Of a DNA stretch of 64,000 nt, positions 11,090 through 21,670 are shown in pieces (the stretch's first letter is position 1; each line of letters begins with the position of its first letter). Where the stretch lies: positions 35,600,912-35,664,911 of the forward strand of contig AP025040.1 in NCBI GenBank assembly GCA_036186865.1. Reading direction: 5' to 3'. Origin of the DNA: Eustoma russellianum. Taxonomy: Eukaryota > Streptophyta > Magnoliopsida > Gentianales > Gentianaceae. The notes under the pieces were generated by a model. The model saw only the letters and a list, made by a program, of their open reading frames with translations. It ran no database searches and was not told the origin of the DNA. The position numbers and the translations under genes are program-made.

Positions 11090-12734
11090 TATTTGTCTTT
11101 TTCTTTGTTCACATATATATTATATTTATTCATACAAGTCAGAAGTTTAGGTATGGCAGTGAAAATTTGTCAAGGTTTACCAGGAAGGTCCTTATTGAGA
11201 CAAAAAGATTGGATCTGGGAGCTTTTTTGATGAAGATGGGCTACTAGAATAGAGAAGAAAATGATGAACAACTGAGTGACAACGCAGGCATGCAACCAAA
11301 CATAAGATAGTTGAACCAAAGAGATTGACGGTGTTAACTATGCAAAAATGATACAAGTCAGAAGTTTAGGTATGGGAGTGAACATTCGTCAAGGTTTACC
11401 AGGAAGGTCCTTATTGAGACCAAAAAACTGGATCTGGGAGCTTTATTGATGAAGATGGTCTACTAGAAAAGAGAAGAAAAAGGTGAACGAGTGACAAGGC
11501 AGGCATGCAACCAAACATAAGATAACCAACACGAACTGAGTACACTTCTTTTGTAAGCAATGTACTTTCTTGGAGACTGGGCTAAAGTGAATTTCGACAT
11601 CTTAATTGCATATTGATTAAGAAAAAAAATGATGGGATTCAGTCAAATTTTTATGAAAAGAGATATTGAGTCAATTTTAATCATTAAAAAACTGTACTCC
11701 AAGCTGAAGTAATCAATTACATGCAATAAAAAACTGTTTTCTTCTCTTCCTTGTGTTGCATTTCCACATAAACTACTCTGTGAAATTGACCTATCAAGAC
11801 ATGTCTTTGAAAACTTTGCTAACTACTAGTAAACTGTACAATTAATATGTCACAATAAAATATAATATATTACAATATAATATAACCAAGCTCCCTTGTT
11901 AAATCCCCCTTGTGCTTTTCACAAGCCCAATCCTCAAATGATATTAAAAATTTATCTTGTTCATTGTAGAATAGAGAAAAAAAAAGAGATAGAATTGCAA
12001 TAACAATAAACAATGTAAAAGCAACATTTTGAAGTTAACTGAAAAAAAACACAACCCACAAATTGAAAATGAGAATGAAAGAGATAGAGATAGATGAAGG
12101 CAAACATATTGACAAAAAATTTTACCTAGAAAAAACACGGCCACAGTCACAAGAATGGCCTCTGGTGCCGCATGTTTTGAGGTGGGCTTTGTAGTCAGAT
12201 TGAACAGCATAACCTTTGAAGCATTTCTCGCAAACCCACTGTTTATGATTGCTATGTTTCCTTCTAAAATGCTTCTTAATACCCACAAGATCTCCTAAGG
12301 CATGGCAGGGATCATGGTGCAGGCAGCTAGGCTCTGGGCACACAAAAACTCTTTTCTTTATAATTGGTGTCTCTCTTTTTAACAGCTTCCATGGTACTTT
12401 ATGCCTTCTTCTATGCATCTGCAAGTTCTGGTCCCTTTGGAATCCTTGGCTGCAGATCTCACACACATATCGATCCGATTCTAGTAGTGTTTTTGGTGAT
12501 AGTGATACCACTTCTGCGTCTGGATCTAATGGCCACATGTTTCAACGTTATCAAGAGAAAATTTAGTGACATCAATAAGGAAAAGGAAGAAAAAAGACAT
12601 TAATTCAAGAAAAAGGGAAATTGTGGGCAACCTGGGGTTCCAGCAGGCCTTCGTTTTCTCTTGCTGCAGTTGCCATTTTCACCATAAGTAAAGGGCTCAG
12701 GAGATGAAGAAGAGGGATTTATAGAATTCAGCAT
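9996..12734 (-). CDS. IDD: IDD-family C2H2 zinc-finger transcription factor (IDD14/15/16 type)
   Basis: Three exons on the minus strand: 12632-12734, 12126-12525 and 9996-10839 (GT-AG junctions, frames join exactly), giving about 448 residues. The start MLNSINPSS is the only ATG that leads into the KRKRRPAGTPDPDAEV nuclear-localisation and ID-domain start. Fingers: C2H2 C56/C59/H72/H76; C2H2 C97/C102/H120/H125; C2HC C133/C136/H149/C153; C2HC C160/C162/H175/C179. An LxLxL motif LELQLLP (about 252-258) may recruit TOPLESS-type corepressors. Residues about 335-408 form a basic coiled coil (ARRQAKRQIDIAEQEFANAK) ending in a CxxC, a C-terminal mark of the IDD14/15(SGR5)/16 subgroup. In Arabidopsis these nuclear factors act in shoot gravitropism, auxin and organ form; a similar role here is inference. 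It is the only host gene in the window and looks intact. Confidence 0.94.
11011..11088. repeat. (CA)n(TA)n compound microsatellite in IDD intron 2
   Basis: About eleven CA units run into about 28 TA units with one interruption (ACATA near 11045). Dinucleotide tracts of this length usually vary in length between individuals. Confidence 0.95.
11132..11525. repeat. Direct duplication of about 175 bp in IDD intron 2
   Basis: Copy 1 (11132-11309) and copy 2 (11351-11525) both start ATACAAGTCAGAAGTTTAGG and end AACCAAACATAAGATA, about 90 percent alike by eye, with a 41-bp unrelated spacer. No coding content or transposon ends are seen, so a local duplication is the simplest explanation. Confidence 0.88.
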
Positions 12735-15056
12735 GGGAAAATGTTCCAACAAAATTCTTGGATTCTTCACCAAAATGCTTTAATTTTTTCTTTTTTCTTT
12801 CTCTGGGAAAACCAAAGCAGTAGACTGCTAGAGAACTAAAACAATAGAGCAGTATAAAAAGAACCCTGACCAAACCATGAGCGCGGAGGGAGGGGGGAAG
12901 GGGGGGCGGTTGTTTTGAGGTTGGGGGAAAGTGTTGAAGTAAGGCTGGAGGGGAGGAAGAGGAAAATAATGAAAAAGGTCTTTCTTTCGGTTAACGTCAG
13001 CTTTCTCTAAGCTTTTTAACTGTCATGTGCCCCTATTTTTTTCCCTCTGCCCATCATGCCTTTATTTATTTTTTCCTGGGATGCAACAATTTGATTTTTT
13101 TCTTTTTTCTCTCATCACCACAGCTCCTTTTGCAACTCCTCCTCCCAGAATGCACTTTAAGTGTTTATATCTTATCGTTAGCTTTTTATATCAAAACGGG
13201 TTTGAGATAATACACTTTATGAATACCAAATCCTAAATAGGTTTGAGATCAGACACTTTGTGTATATCAAATTCTGGGCTTCTTACTTGATATGACGTTG
13301 TGACATTTTTTCACAAAACTCTTTAAAACTTAAATGATGGAAACATGGGAGTGAAGATATGACTGTGTCTTTTCATCAATGTAACTAATTTACCAGGTTG
13401 GACCTTTTCCAACAAAAATATATATATATTCTTGGCACCCAACATTCTCTCTTCTGGTCTTCCCTTTCCGTTATGTTTTTGTATATATCAAATTGACGTT
13501 TCTGATATGTGTGTGTCTATATATATATAGACCTCAAACCCATTTGAAAAAGTAAAAAAAAAAACAAAACAGTGTGATATGTAAGTATGGATGGACCTAA
13601 ATAGTAAATATGAACCAAGAGAGTGAAGCTACTTCCTTTTCAAAAGGAAATTGTGAAGGTAGTTTAAGGCATTGCTAAAACATGCTAAAATCTAACCATG
13701 AAAAAGATTTTGAAAATTGCAGTTGAGTGCATATTCCGGTTCCATGAACGGCATGCCAGATGTGAAAATGCATATCTTTAATTCTGTTAAAAGGAAAAAA
13801 TGCACAAATGTTAGTTAACCATACTTGCAACAAAAGCTACCACACAATGAAAGAAAAAAATATGGCTAAATAGGAACGTATATGCAGTTCCTTTAATTAT
13901 GGATCTAACTGTACTAATAAGATCTATTAATACTAAATCTCAATTATTTCGATTTTATTTTTTGTTGATGTTAAAATAGTTAATCCAACTTTAACTTAAT
14001 TTTGCTAGTTCATATTCATTTTCCTTTCTTTTCTTTCATTGTATACCTGCATACCGTGTCTTTTATTTTCTTTCCTTCTGTTGTAGGACGATATATGGTA
14101 TCTCGCAGGCCCGCACCATTTAGATAGCACTAGGATCCTTGTTAAGCCCATCTAAGATTTATCCCCGATATTGATTTCATCTATCTTTAGACCTAATGCG
14201 ATTATGTAATTTCTCTAGTTATGGATACGACAACACTTCCGGAACGTCCAGTCACTAGTCCTGGCAGCTTCGAAACACCTTAACTTTGTCGTCACTTGGA
14301 GTTTCTGCGCTTATTATATATCTAATGTACAATTATATAACGCGTCTAGTCTAATCGGACTACAAAACTATAGGTTTACCAATGAATATCAAATCTGGAT
14401 TTGTTTTCATTGTCTCAAAAATAATATAAAAATTGCATCGAGTTACATAATATGAACTACAATTTCTTCCAATTCCCTCTTGCTAAAAGAATAATTGCGC
14501 ATGCTACAATTGTTTGCTCCTTTTCTGAAAATTCCTTCATTTTCTAACATAGTATAATTGGTTGTGTAGGATGGACAATTTAAACCGTTATCACAATGTA
14601 CTATCAATCGAGACAGACACAAGGATCACAGTGAATAAAACGTCGTGATTATAATGATCATTCGGTATATTGGGTTGTTATATGGTGGTGATTACGTACG
14701 GCATCTTTTCATTTATCAGGGTGTATATATTTAATGCACATGAAAATATTCAATGCATTCACTCTCGTAAATGTATAAATAATTATTGCATTTAGCATGA
14801 CTCCTCAGATTCCATATAACTTTTCAGTCAATATAAATTTTTTTTTGGTTCAGTCAATATAATTTTATTCCTTAGAAAAATACTTATGTTTGTGCTTAGA
14901 TAATTAAGTATAATTTTAAGCAATTCACCTTTCATTCACAAATTTATTAGCCTACATTTACTCAAAATAGTGGGTATGCTACTGAGATAATGAGGATGTG
15001 AAGGGAACATCAGGTTAAACTGTTGCAACTTCAAGATCAAATTTGTTAGCTTCAAC
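12735..15056. other. IDD upstream region and intergenic DNA
   Basis: Read on the minus strand, the 5' flank of the IDD gene has A/G-rich leader-like sequence (12740-12850), a C-rich run (minus strand) at about 12888-12910, and T/C tracts to 13150. No convincing TATA box is visible in coding orientation. A minus-strand ATG near 12880 would open a 16-codon upstream frame if transcribed. Beyond about 13250 the sequence is AT-rich with small TA repeats (13425, 13520) and no recognisable gene or element up to 15056. Confidence 0.5.
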
Positions 15057-15059
15057 AAG

Positions 15060-15070
15060 CACCACAAAAA
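15060..15070 (+). repeat. Left terminal inverted repeat of the CACTA-like element
   Basis: CACCACAAAAA, exact complement of the right end. The preceding three bases, aag, form the target duplication. Confidence 0.85.
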
Positions 15071-15290
15071 AAGGCATATAGCGACAGACAAAAATCGTCA
15101 CCATTTCGTCGTTACAGGCATATAGCGACGAAATAGCGACGAAAACAGTAGGTCGTAATACGACTTGTCGCAAAGTGATTTTCGTCGGGGAAGCGTCGCT
15201 ATATTGGGACGGAAAAAATCTCGTCGGTGTTTCGTCGCACAATTGCGACGAAAATCTGTCAGGTCTGCGACCTGTTATTGCCGCCGTTTT

Positions 15291-15547
15291 TTCGTCGGTG
15301 TATTTTTTTCGTCGCTATTTTATAATTTTTTATTTTTTTATTTCCGTTCTGCGACATTTTATTTTGTCGCAGAGTTTCGTCGGTATATCTTTTGTCGTCG
15401 CTATTTTATAATTTTTTTATTTTTTTTACTTCTGTTCTGCGACATTTTATTTCGTCGCAGATTTTCGTCGGTATATCTTTTTCGTCGCTATTTTTAAATT
15501 TTTGTTTTTTTATTTCCGGTCTGCGACATTTCGGTTTCGTCGCAGGT
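15291..15547 (+). repeat. Three tandem units of about 85 bp, left subterminal region
   Basis: Each unit reads TTCGTCGGTATATCTTTT-like, TCGTCGCTATTTTATAA, a T-rich run, then TTCTGCGACATTTTATTTCG and TCGCAG. Copies are about 85-90 percent alike by eye. They lie in the zone where CACTA elements carry transposase-binding repeats. Confidence 0.85.
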
Positions 15548-15853
15548 TCGTCGCTATTTTTTAATTTAATAATACATATTAATTTAATATTAAATATTAA
15601 ATATTTTTATCAATATATTATTAGTTAAATAGTTTTTATTATTATTTAATTTTTATAATATATTTTATTTTGTATATTAAATCATTTGTACGAATATTAT
15701 ACAGAAATACAGTACTTGCGTATTGAAGTTCGTATAATTAAACAACACAAACGAAATAGAATCCGTATAAATGTCATATAAAATATAAAAGTACAAAGAA
15801 TATGTCAATACAATAAATGAAATAGACTGTACGAAAAATCAAAAAATGAAATA

Positions 15854-16591
15854 CTATGTAGAGGAAGATGGAGGGGGATCATGCGGAGAAGAGTTACCAT
15901 CAGGAGGGGGAGGCTGAGGCTGCGAGGAGCTGGAAATGATAGAGATGATGAGATGCGATAGCTGCGAGATTTGCTGATTCGTCGCCTGCTGCACCTGCAT
16001 CGTCTGCTGCTGCGCATGCTCAAACGCCTGCTGAAGCGCCTGCTGAACCGACTGCTGCAGCGCCTGCTGGGTCTGAGTCAGCTGCGACCGCAGTGCCTGT
16101 ACACTCTCCTCATGCTGCGCCCTGATGGTCTCCACCTCATGCTGCATCGCCGCATGCTCTGATTCCAGGCGCGAAATATCCTCTGGGGCCGCAGAAGGCG
16201 CGGAGGTGCTGGCCTCAGAGGAAGCACCTGGATGCAGAAATTCGGGAAAGAATCGCAGCGCTGCTGATCCAACCCCGTACACCTCCCTCTTCTTCTTATT
16301 CTGAGGGCCGACGGTCCGAACCGCATCCCAATAAGCGCGGTTCTTGTCGGCCTCTTCTCCCCTATGTGCGAGTAATCTGTTGTACTCGTCCTGAAATGAG
16401 AATAAGAATTGTTAGGGTTTAGGGTTTAGAAATAAAACAAACTAAGGAAAAAACAAATGATATCGTAGTCTACTTACACTGATGTCGCGGGCCTTCGCCG
16501 TGATCCAGTCCTCCGTCCCGTCGGAGGCTTTCTTCCGATGCGTCTTGTAGAAGAGATCGTAGGAGGCTGGCCACTCCCCCATCTCCTCGTG
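15854..16591 (-). pseudogene. Plant Ptta/En/Spm-type transposase, last two exons only
   Basis: Exon at 16478-16591 (38 codons, acceptor TTTCAG, donor GTAAGT) encodes EMGEWPASYDLFYKTHRKKA...WITAKARDIS. Exon at 15854-16390 encodes DEYNRLLAHRGEEADKNRAY, WDAVR and VYGVGSAALRFFPEFLHPGA, then a glutamine-rich coiled coil (about 90 residues) and a proline/serine-rich tail to a stop at 15854. The two exons join in phase 0. The first segment has the pattern of the plant transposase (Ptta/En/Spm) family. Upstream of 16591 only GCGACG-type repeats are found, so 5' exons are lost or replaced. This family is an accessory, non-catalytic protein of CACTA elements; its exact role here is not shown. Confidence 0.75.
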
Positions 16592-17023
16592 CTGAAAGAA
16601 TGAAATAAAATATATTAGTGAAATCCCAGAAACAAACAAACACAAATACCGACGACTTAGCGACGTTTAGCAACGACCAAGAAACACAAATCCCGGAAAC
16701 AAACAAACACAAATACCGACGAAATATCGACGCTCAGCGACGAAACACGTCGTATGGTGTGCGTTTTTTAATATCTGCATTCATTGCTCACCGACGAGTT
16801 ACCGACGAAATAGGGACGCACGACGTATCTTCACACCATACGATGTGTTTCGTTGCTGTGGGCGTCGCTAATGCGTCGTGACACGACACACCAATCGATG
16901 GGTTCGTCGCTGTCTGCGTCGCTAAGGCGTCGCTATGCGGCGGTGTCCGCATAGTGCCCGACTGTTACAACTTACAATGCATTTACGTCGCTACGTCGTC
17001 GCTATGTCGTCGCTGAATTCCCC

Positions 17024-17030
17024 TATATAA
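17024..17030 (+). promoter_or_regulatory. TATA box upstream of the 120-residue gene
   Basis: CCCTATATAAACAGG lies 72-78 bp before the ATG at 17102 and just after an array of CGTCGCTA words. Its position fits transcription of the small gene. Confidence 0.6.
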
Positions 17031-17101
17031 ACAGGATGTACCGTGACACCCACTACATAGAAAACAACTTCTCTTTTATAATCATATAAAAAGACCCAAA
17101 T

Positions 17102-17464
17102 ATGGTTCGTATTAAAGCTCAAGCGCGACGTGGTAGTGGTTATTCATACCCTAGACGGCCTATTCAACAACCCGCACCTGCAGCGGTTCCTCCACCACAA
17201 GAATCATCCCCACAGGCTGAGTCCTCTGAACCCACTCTTTTTGGGCCACGTCGGGATCGCCAAATTGGCGATCCCCGTATAGAAATACAAGAGCTGTGGA
17301 AAACAGTGGATGACCTGAGGGCGCATATTATGTACCAGGATGAGCGTCTCCAGTACCTGGACACAAGGAAGATGCGGATCAAATCCAAAGCTGCACAGCT
17401 GAGACGCCTCCTGAAGGCGTGCGCAGAGAGTGTTGCTACTCTCTGTTCGGATGACGAACAGTGA
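17102..17464 (+). CDS. Small basic/proline-rich coiled-coil protein, copy A, in CACTA element
   Basis: 120 residues. The N terminus is basic (MVRIKAQARRG), residues about 20-50 are proline- and serine-rich, and residues about 60-105 are predicted by eye to be helical and charged (EIQELWKTVDDLRAHIMYQD). The end is RRLLKACAESVATLCSDDEQ. It has a TATA box 78 bp upstream. The 3' flank resembles that of copy B (including an ACACGTGTTTAATC phrase). Its nearest relative in the window is copy B at 18291; they share the RLLK..AE.VA..L.SDDE ending. No known domain is recognised. A DNA-binding or transposition-accessory role is a guess based on location and composition. Confidence 0.65.
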   Translation: MVRIKAQARRGSGYSYPRRPIQQPAPAAVPPPQESSPQAESSEPTLFGPRRDRQIGDPRIEIQELWKTVDDLRAHIMYQDERLQYLDTRKMRIKSKAAQLRRLLKACAESVATLCSDDEQ

Positions 17465-18201
17465 ATGGCTCCTCTCTGCTATTCATTTAGATTGTTTTTT
17501 CATTATTGTCCTTATATATTTTTTAATTTATAATTCTATATTAATGAATTTTTTTTTCTAATCATCGCTTTCGTTTTCTTAATTTAAACACGTGTTTAAT
17601 CTCTTACGAATCTTGACGACGCTAAAATACAAACGAAATGTGGTTCAGAAAAATTTGAGACAACTAATTCACCAACTAAACAGCAACTATATACCGACGA
17701 AACTTAACACAACGACGAGAACCTACTAACCATACCGACGAAACATAATACAACGACGAAAACTTAATACAACGGCGAAAACCTACTAACCATACCGACG
17801 AAACTTAATACAACGACGAGAACCTATTAAGTGCGAATTTATTATCGCAGTTTGAAATTAGCGACGCTTTACCGACGAACTACCGACGCACGACGTCTCT
17901 TCACACCATTCGACGCTTTTTGTCGCTGAGGCGTCGCTAAGGCATCGCTATTCCACAGTGTCTGCACAGTTCCCGATGGTTACAACGTACAATGAGTTTA
18001 CGTCGCTAAGTCGTCGCTAATGCGTCGCTAATTCGGACGAACCGTCACGGCCGCACATATTACGTCGCGAAGTCGTCGCTAATTCGTAGCTAATGCGAAT
18101 GAAGCGTCACACCCGCACATATTCCCATCTTGATTAACGGTCGAAAAATTCGTCGCATGTTCGTCGCTATGTCGTCGCTAAATTTACCTATTTGTAACCC
18201 C

Positions 18202-18291
18202 ACATCCTTACATTACACACATACAAAGCTATAAAACTTCAAAGTAACATCCTTACATTACACACATACAAAGTTATAAAACTTCAAAGTA
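18202..18291 (+). repeat. 45-bp tandem duplication forming the copy B leader
   Basis: Two copies of a 45-bp unit, 18202-18246 and 18247-18291, differ at one base (AAAGCTATAAAAC versus AAAGTTATAAAAC). Each carries a TATAAAA core. The last base of the second copy is the A of the copy B start codon. Confidence 0.9.
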
Positions 18292-18623
18292 TGCCGCGTC
18301 GTTATATAAGAACCCCAAGGCGTGGAGGGGCAAACAGTGCACCTCCACAACGGCCTCCTCCTCAACCACAACCATCGGTTGAGCGGGAGGGTTCAATATC
18401 TGTGCATGGCCCAATGCCGCCAGAGGATCCTCAAGAACAAATGCCGGAACCGGATATCGACTACCGTATGCTTATAGAAAACATGCAGCAGCAGTCGAGG
18501 CAACTGCACAGCATGAACAGAAGGCTGCGCAAGTTGAAATTCAGATATTACAAGCTGAAACGCCTCCTCAAAGAGTTTGCAGAGAATGTGGCGGCCACTC
18601 TTTCTTCCGATGACGAAGAGTGA
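18291..18623 (+). CDS. Small basic/proline-rich coiled-coil protein, copy B, in CACTA element
   Basis: 110 residues with the same plan as copy A. The N terminus is MPRRYIRTPRRGG, followed by a proline/glutamine-rich stretch (APPQRPPPQPQP), a helical region (DYRMLIENMQQQSRQLHSMN, then a basic RRLRKLKFRYYKLKRLLKEF) and an acidic end ENVAATLSSDDEE. It lies in the same orientation 1.2 kb after copy A, and upstream CGTCGCTA words and 3' flank are also alike. The unit therefore looks like a duplicated gene with its own flanks rather than a random frame. The function is unknown. Confidence 0.65.
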   Translation: MPRRYIRTPRRGGANSAPPQRPPPQPQPSVEREGSISVHGPMPPEDPQEQMPEPDIDYRMLIENMQQQSRQLHSMNRRLRKLKFRYYKLKRLLKEFAENVAATLSSDDEE

Positions 18624-19201
18624 ACGGCCCTCTCCGCCTCTCTTTTAGATTTCTTTTTTTAATTTTTTTTCTTCATAATGTAAATATTTATTACTAAATG
18701 AATAAAATTTTTTCCCAATCACCGCTTTCTTTTTTCTTAATTCATACACGTGTTTAATCCTCGACGAATCTACGACGACACAGCGACGAATCGGAATACG
18801 AACGAAAAGTAAAACAAAACATTTGCGACACGCGGGTTTCATCGACAAAAAACCGACGATACACAACGCCGAGAACCTACTAACTGACGAATTTATTTCC
18901 TTGTTTATCCGTGTTCTGGAATTTTAGCGACACAATAGCGACGTTATAGCGACGAAACACAACAATATAAATAGCGACGAACAAAACACACAGAGTAGCG
19001 ACAAACCACCGACAAAACACCGACGAAATTGTAACGAAAGGATTAACCTGACTACTTTTTTGTTAGCGACAATGCATTTCATCGTAGTTTCATCGCAATT
19101 AACGACGAAATTGCGTTTACCGCAATTTCGTCGCAAATTACTGACGAAACACCGACACACCTTGTTTCGTCGGTGACTTTTTCGTCGCAAATCAAATTTT
19201 G

Positions 19202-19212
19202 TTTTTGTGGTG
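19202..19212 (-). repeat. Right terminal inverted repeat of the CACTA-like element
   Basis: TTTTTGTGGTG, complement of the left end, followed by the duplication aag. The 260 bp before it are again dense in GCGACGAAA-type words. Confidence 0.85.
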
Positions 19213-19215
19213 AAG

Positions 19216-19928
19216 AACTCTCAGCCAAAGAAAAGACTAGAAAGAAAGAGCATGATTAAAAGTCCTTGAATCAAACTAGCACACGGGAATAATGTCTCAT
19301 GTGTCTCTTATCATCAAGGCCTATGCCGAGTTATAGAGAAAATACAATAATATTGAAGCTGAAATCCAACATCTCGGGCAACGAATTCATGAAATAAATC
19401 AACCCAAAAAAATAAACTAAAGGTCACTCAAGCAAAAATTAAATCATTTAACCTCATTTTCTGTTCTTCAAGTGCAGCATATTTGTTCATTCTTTCTTTA
19501 TATCAATATGATTACATAATAATTATATTATTTATTCAAACTACCAAAATATACTTATTGGCTTAATGGTGTCGCATGCACCAATATCATAGCGGAATAA
19601 GTATCGTAAACACGGTGTATGAATGGATCCCTCACATTTGATTTTTGCACAGGTGACCGTTTATACACGTATACACAGTTTACGAATGAATCTCTCTCTT
19701 TTAATATTTGTAACAGAGGATGATAACCTTGTCACCATTATTACAGTGTGTATGAAAGAAATCCCACCTTTTAAGTATTAGAGATTTAGCATCAGAGTAC
19801 GATAACCTTGTAACCGTCATTGCAATATCGCGTACACCATTTATAACGACATATCAATGAAATCTAAGCTTTAAATTTTTCAAAATTTAGTAGAAAATGT
19901 TTATTTCAGTAACATCCTAAGAATTATT
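19216..19928. other. Intergenic spacer with degenerate 95-bp repeats
   Basis: No gene. Between about 19590 and 19870 three to four diverged copies of a segment with GATAACCTTGTCACCATTAT and a TACAC/GTATGAAT motif can be lined up. They may be remnants of an older repeat. Confidence 0.5.
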
Positions 19929-20120
19929 TGTTGGAAAAAATGGGAAGAAATTGAAAGTGGGTCAAGTTGCAAACTGTAATTAGCAACGTATTTTGAGCTA
20001 AGCTATGATTAGTTTCAATAATAATGAGTAGAAACTAACCAGTCCATGATTATCTATGTGACGAATAGATAATTTTAGTCTTTTGAATTACTCAATTCCG
20101 ATACCGGATGAATGAGAAAT
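19929..20120 (+). mobile_element. Copia-1 5' LTR, left part (before Gypsy-1 insertion)
   Basis: Begins TGTTGGAAAAAATGGG and matches 35614-35760 (the central Copia LTR) up to GATGAATGAGAAAT, where Gypsy-1 is inserted. The sequence resumes at 29908. The last five bases (gaaat) are the Gypsy-1 target duplication. Confidence 0.85.
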
Positions 20121-20982
20121 TGTTATACCCGCACCCTCCGAAGAATAATTAAAGGGTAAAAGGAAATTAAATAGATTAATGACAATTAATGGTAATGAAT
20201 TAAGGATTAAATATTGGATTAAGTGGTATTTATGGAGAGATTAAATATTGGAATTAATTAGTATTTAATCCAGAATTAAATATTGGAATTTAATTATTTA
20301 AGATAAATGAGATAATAGGATATAATTTAGAAACTCAAATTTTACCATTACCATAACAAAAACTGACAGAACGTCAGTTTCTCTTCATTTTCAGAAAAGT
20401 ATCGACGCATTCCTCTCTTCCTCCCCATAGGCGATTTTCCTCCTTCTTGCAACCCTAGGTGAAGATTCCTCAAGATCTTCAATCCAATCATTGTTTGTTC
20501 TTCGATTCTTCTTCGAGTAATCACAGACAAGTAATCTACTTATGTGTTTCTACGATTTGCGAAAGAAAAAGGCTTATTTTTTATATCAAAGTGGATCATC
20601 TTGCATTAGTTTCTTTCCGTGGATCTATATGTGAATTATGTGTTTTGGTTTTGAGATTTGGCCACTGTATATTGAAAATCGTTTGTTCTTGTTGTTGATC
20701 CCGTGAAATCTTGCAAATCCCAATCCCTTGAAACCCCTTTTTGTTGCTATTGGCGGTAGAAGGAGGGAGAGTGAAAAGATGAGATTTTTGGGTTTGTTTT
20801 GATGGATGATTTGAGTTTTAGGCTTGAATCCATGATTCGTACGTGAAAGGTTTTGTGTTGATGAATTAAGCTTGGATTGATAGTGAGGATTAGGTTTGGA
20901 ATGACTGGAAGGAAGTTGGAAATCGATTGGGGTTAGATCTGCAGTTTCTGCAGAAATCGCAGAATGAGAATGCTGGAAAACA

Positions 20983-21215
20983 CTGACATCGATCGATCGA
21001 TGTCAGAGGCTGATGTACATCGATCGATCGATGTATAGTAGAAGAAGAGACTAATGTGCTACAGTTGTACGTGGATCGATCGATGTATAGTTGAGTGAGA
21101 GATCGATGTATCCTGATGGACATCGATTGATCGATGTCAGGGAGCGACGTCACATCGATCGATCGATGTAGGTTGAGTGAGAGATCGATGTGCCTCAGAT
21201 AGACGTGGATCGATC
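20983..21215. repeat. CATCGATCGATCGATG palindrome array, Gypsy-1 5' LTR
   Basis: It begins with a perfect 24-bp palindrome (20983-21006, core CATCGATCGATCGATG flanked by CTGA/TCAG) and a 20-bp one (21016-21035). Six to seven full or half copies follow to 21215. The corresponding 3' LTR array is at 28335-28573 with a few substitutions. Confidence 0.9.
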
Positions 21216-21670
21216 GACATCAGGGGCTGACGTCCATCTGATTTGTGGGAAAATAAAGGGAGAAAGAGGGAAGCTAAGGGATCCTTTGGGTGACCTTAGG
21301 GACTTCTTAGGACCTGATTGAAGTTAGTATAAGTCTTGGGAACACGACCTAGGATGATGAATTGACGGTGAGCTCTTGTAGGGTATTTGAATCGGACTTC
21401 AATGTGAATGATCTAAGGGGTTAAGAATGAACGCTTGAGGCTTTGTTAGAGTTCAAATGGAACGTGTGAAGAGGGTTTACTTCGTCCCTCGTATCCTTAG
21501 TATGAACGATTATGTGAGGTAGGTCTGAACATGTGTTGACACGTTTGAAAGTGAGAATGTGCTTGAAGTCTATGATTGAAGAATGTGATTGAATGATGAG
21601 AAGTTGTGCATTTTTGCATCATGGCACTTGTATTTGCATTATGATTTGATAAGAACTGTGCCTCGGCATA

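Larger units (their letters stand above)
10840..12125 (-). other. Second intron of the IDD gene
   Basis: The intron lies between finger residue R168 (codon split after its second base) and V169. The donor is TCTAG/GTAAA at 12126/12125 and the acceptor TATAG/G at 10840/10839. It is 1286 bp, AT-rich, and contains a long microsatellite and a 180-bp direct duplication. The split in the fourth finger after FSR is the standard IDD intron position. Confidence 0.88.
15060..19212. mobile_element. CACTA-like DNA transposon with CACCA termini
   Basis: The element is 4153 bp. Its ends are 11-bp perfect inverted repeats, CACCACAAAAA at 15060-15070 and TTTTTGTGGTG at 19202-19212, flanked by the 3-bp duplication aag (15057-15059, 19213-19215), as in the CACTA/En-Spm superfamily. 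Hundreds of bases inside each end are dense in GCGACGAA/TTCGTCGC words, comparable to subterminal transposase-binding repeats. Inside are the last two exons of a Ptta/En/Spm-type transposase gene (minus) and two small paralogous genes (plus). The catalytic TNPD-type transposase is absent, so it is non-autonomous as seen. Confidence 0.88.

Noticed and set aside
10945..11247. 100-codon frame with a TH/YI repeat run
   Set aside because: Translation of a CA/TA microsatellite inside the IDD intron.
12249..12566. Open plus-strand frame of 105 codons
   Set aside because: It is the antisense of the IDD zinc-finger exon; the minus strand encodes the conserved fingers.
15100..15560. Regular GCGACG/TCGTCG repeats that might suggest a CRISPR-like array
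   Set aside because: Spacing is irregular, units include the flanks, and the context is a plant DNA transposon with inverted ends.
20459..20698. 79-codon frame starting MKIPQDLQSNHC, repeated at 27808-28047
   Set aside because: It is duplicated only because it lies in both LTRs of Gypsy-1. It spans the presumed splice donor and has no protein-like composition or homologue in the other LTRs.
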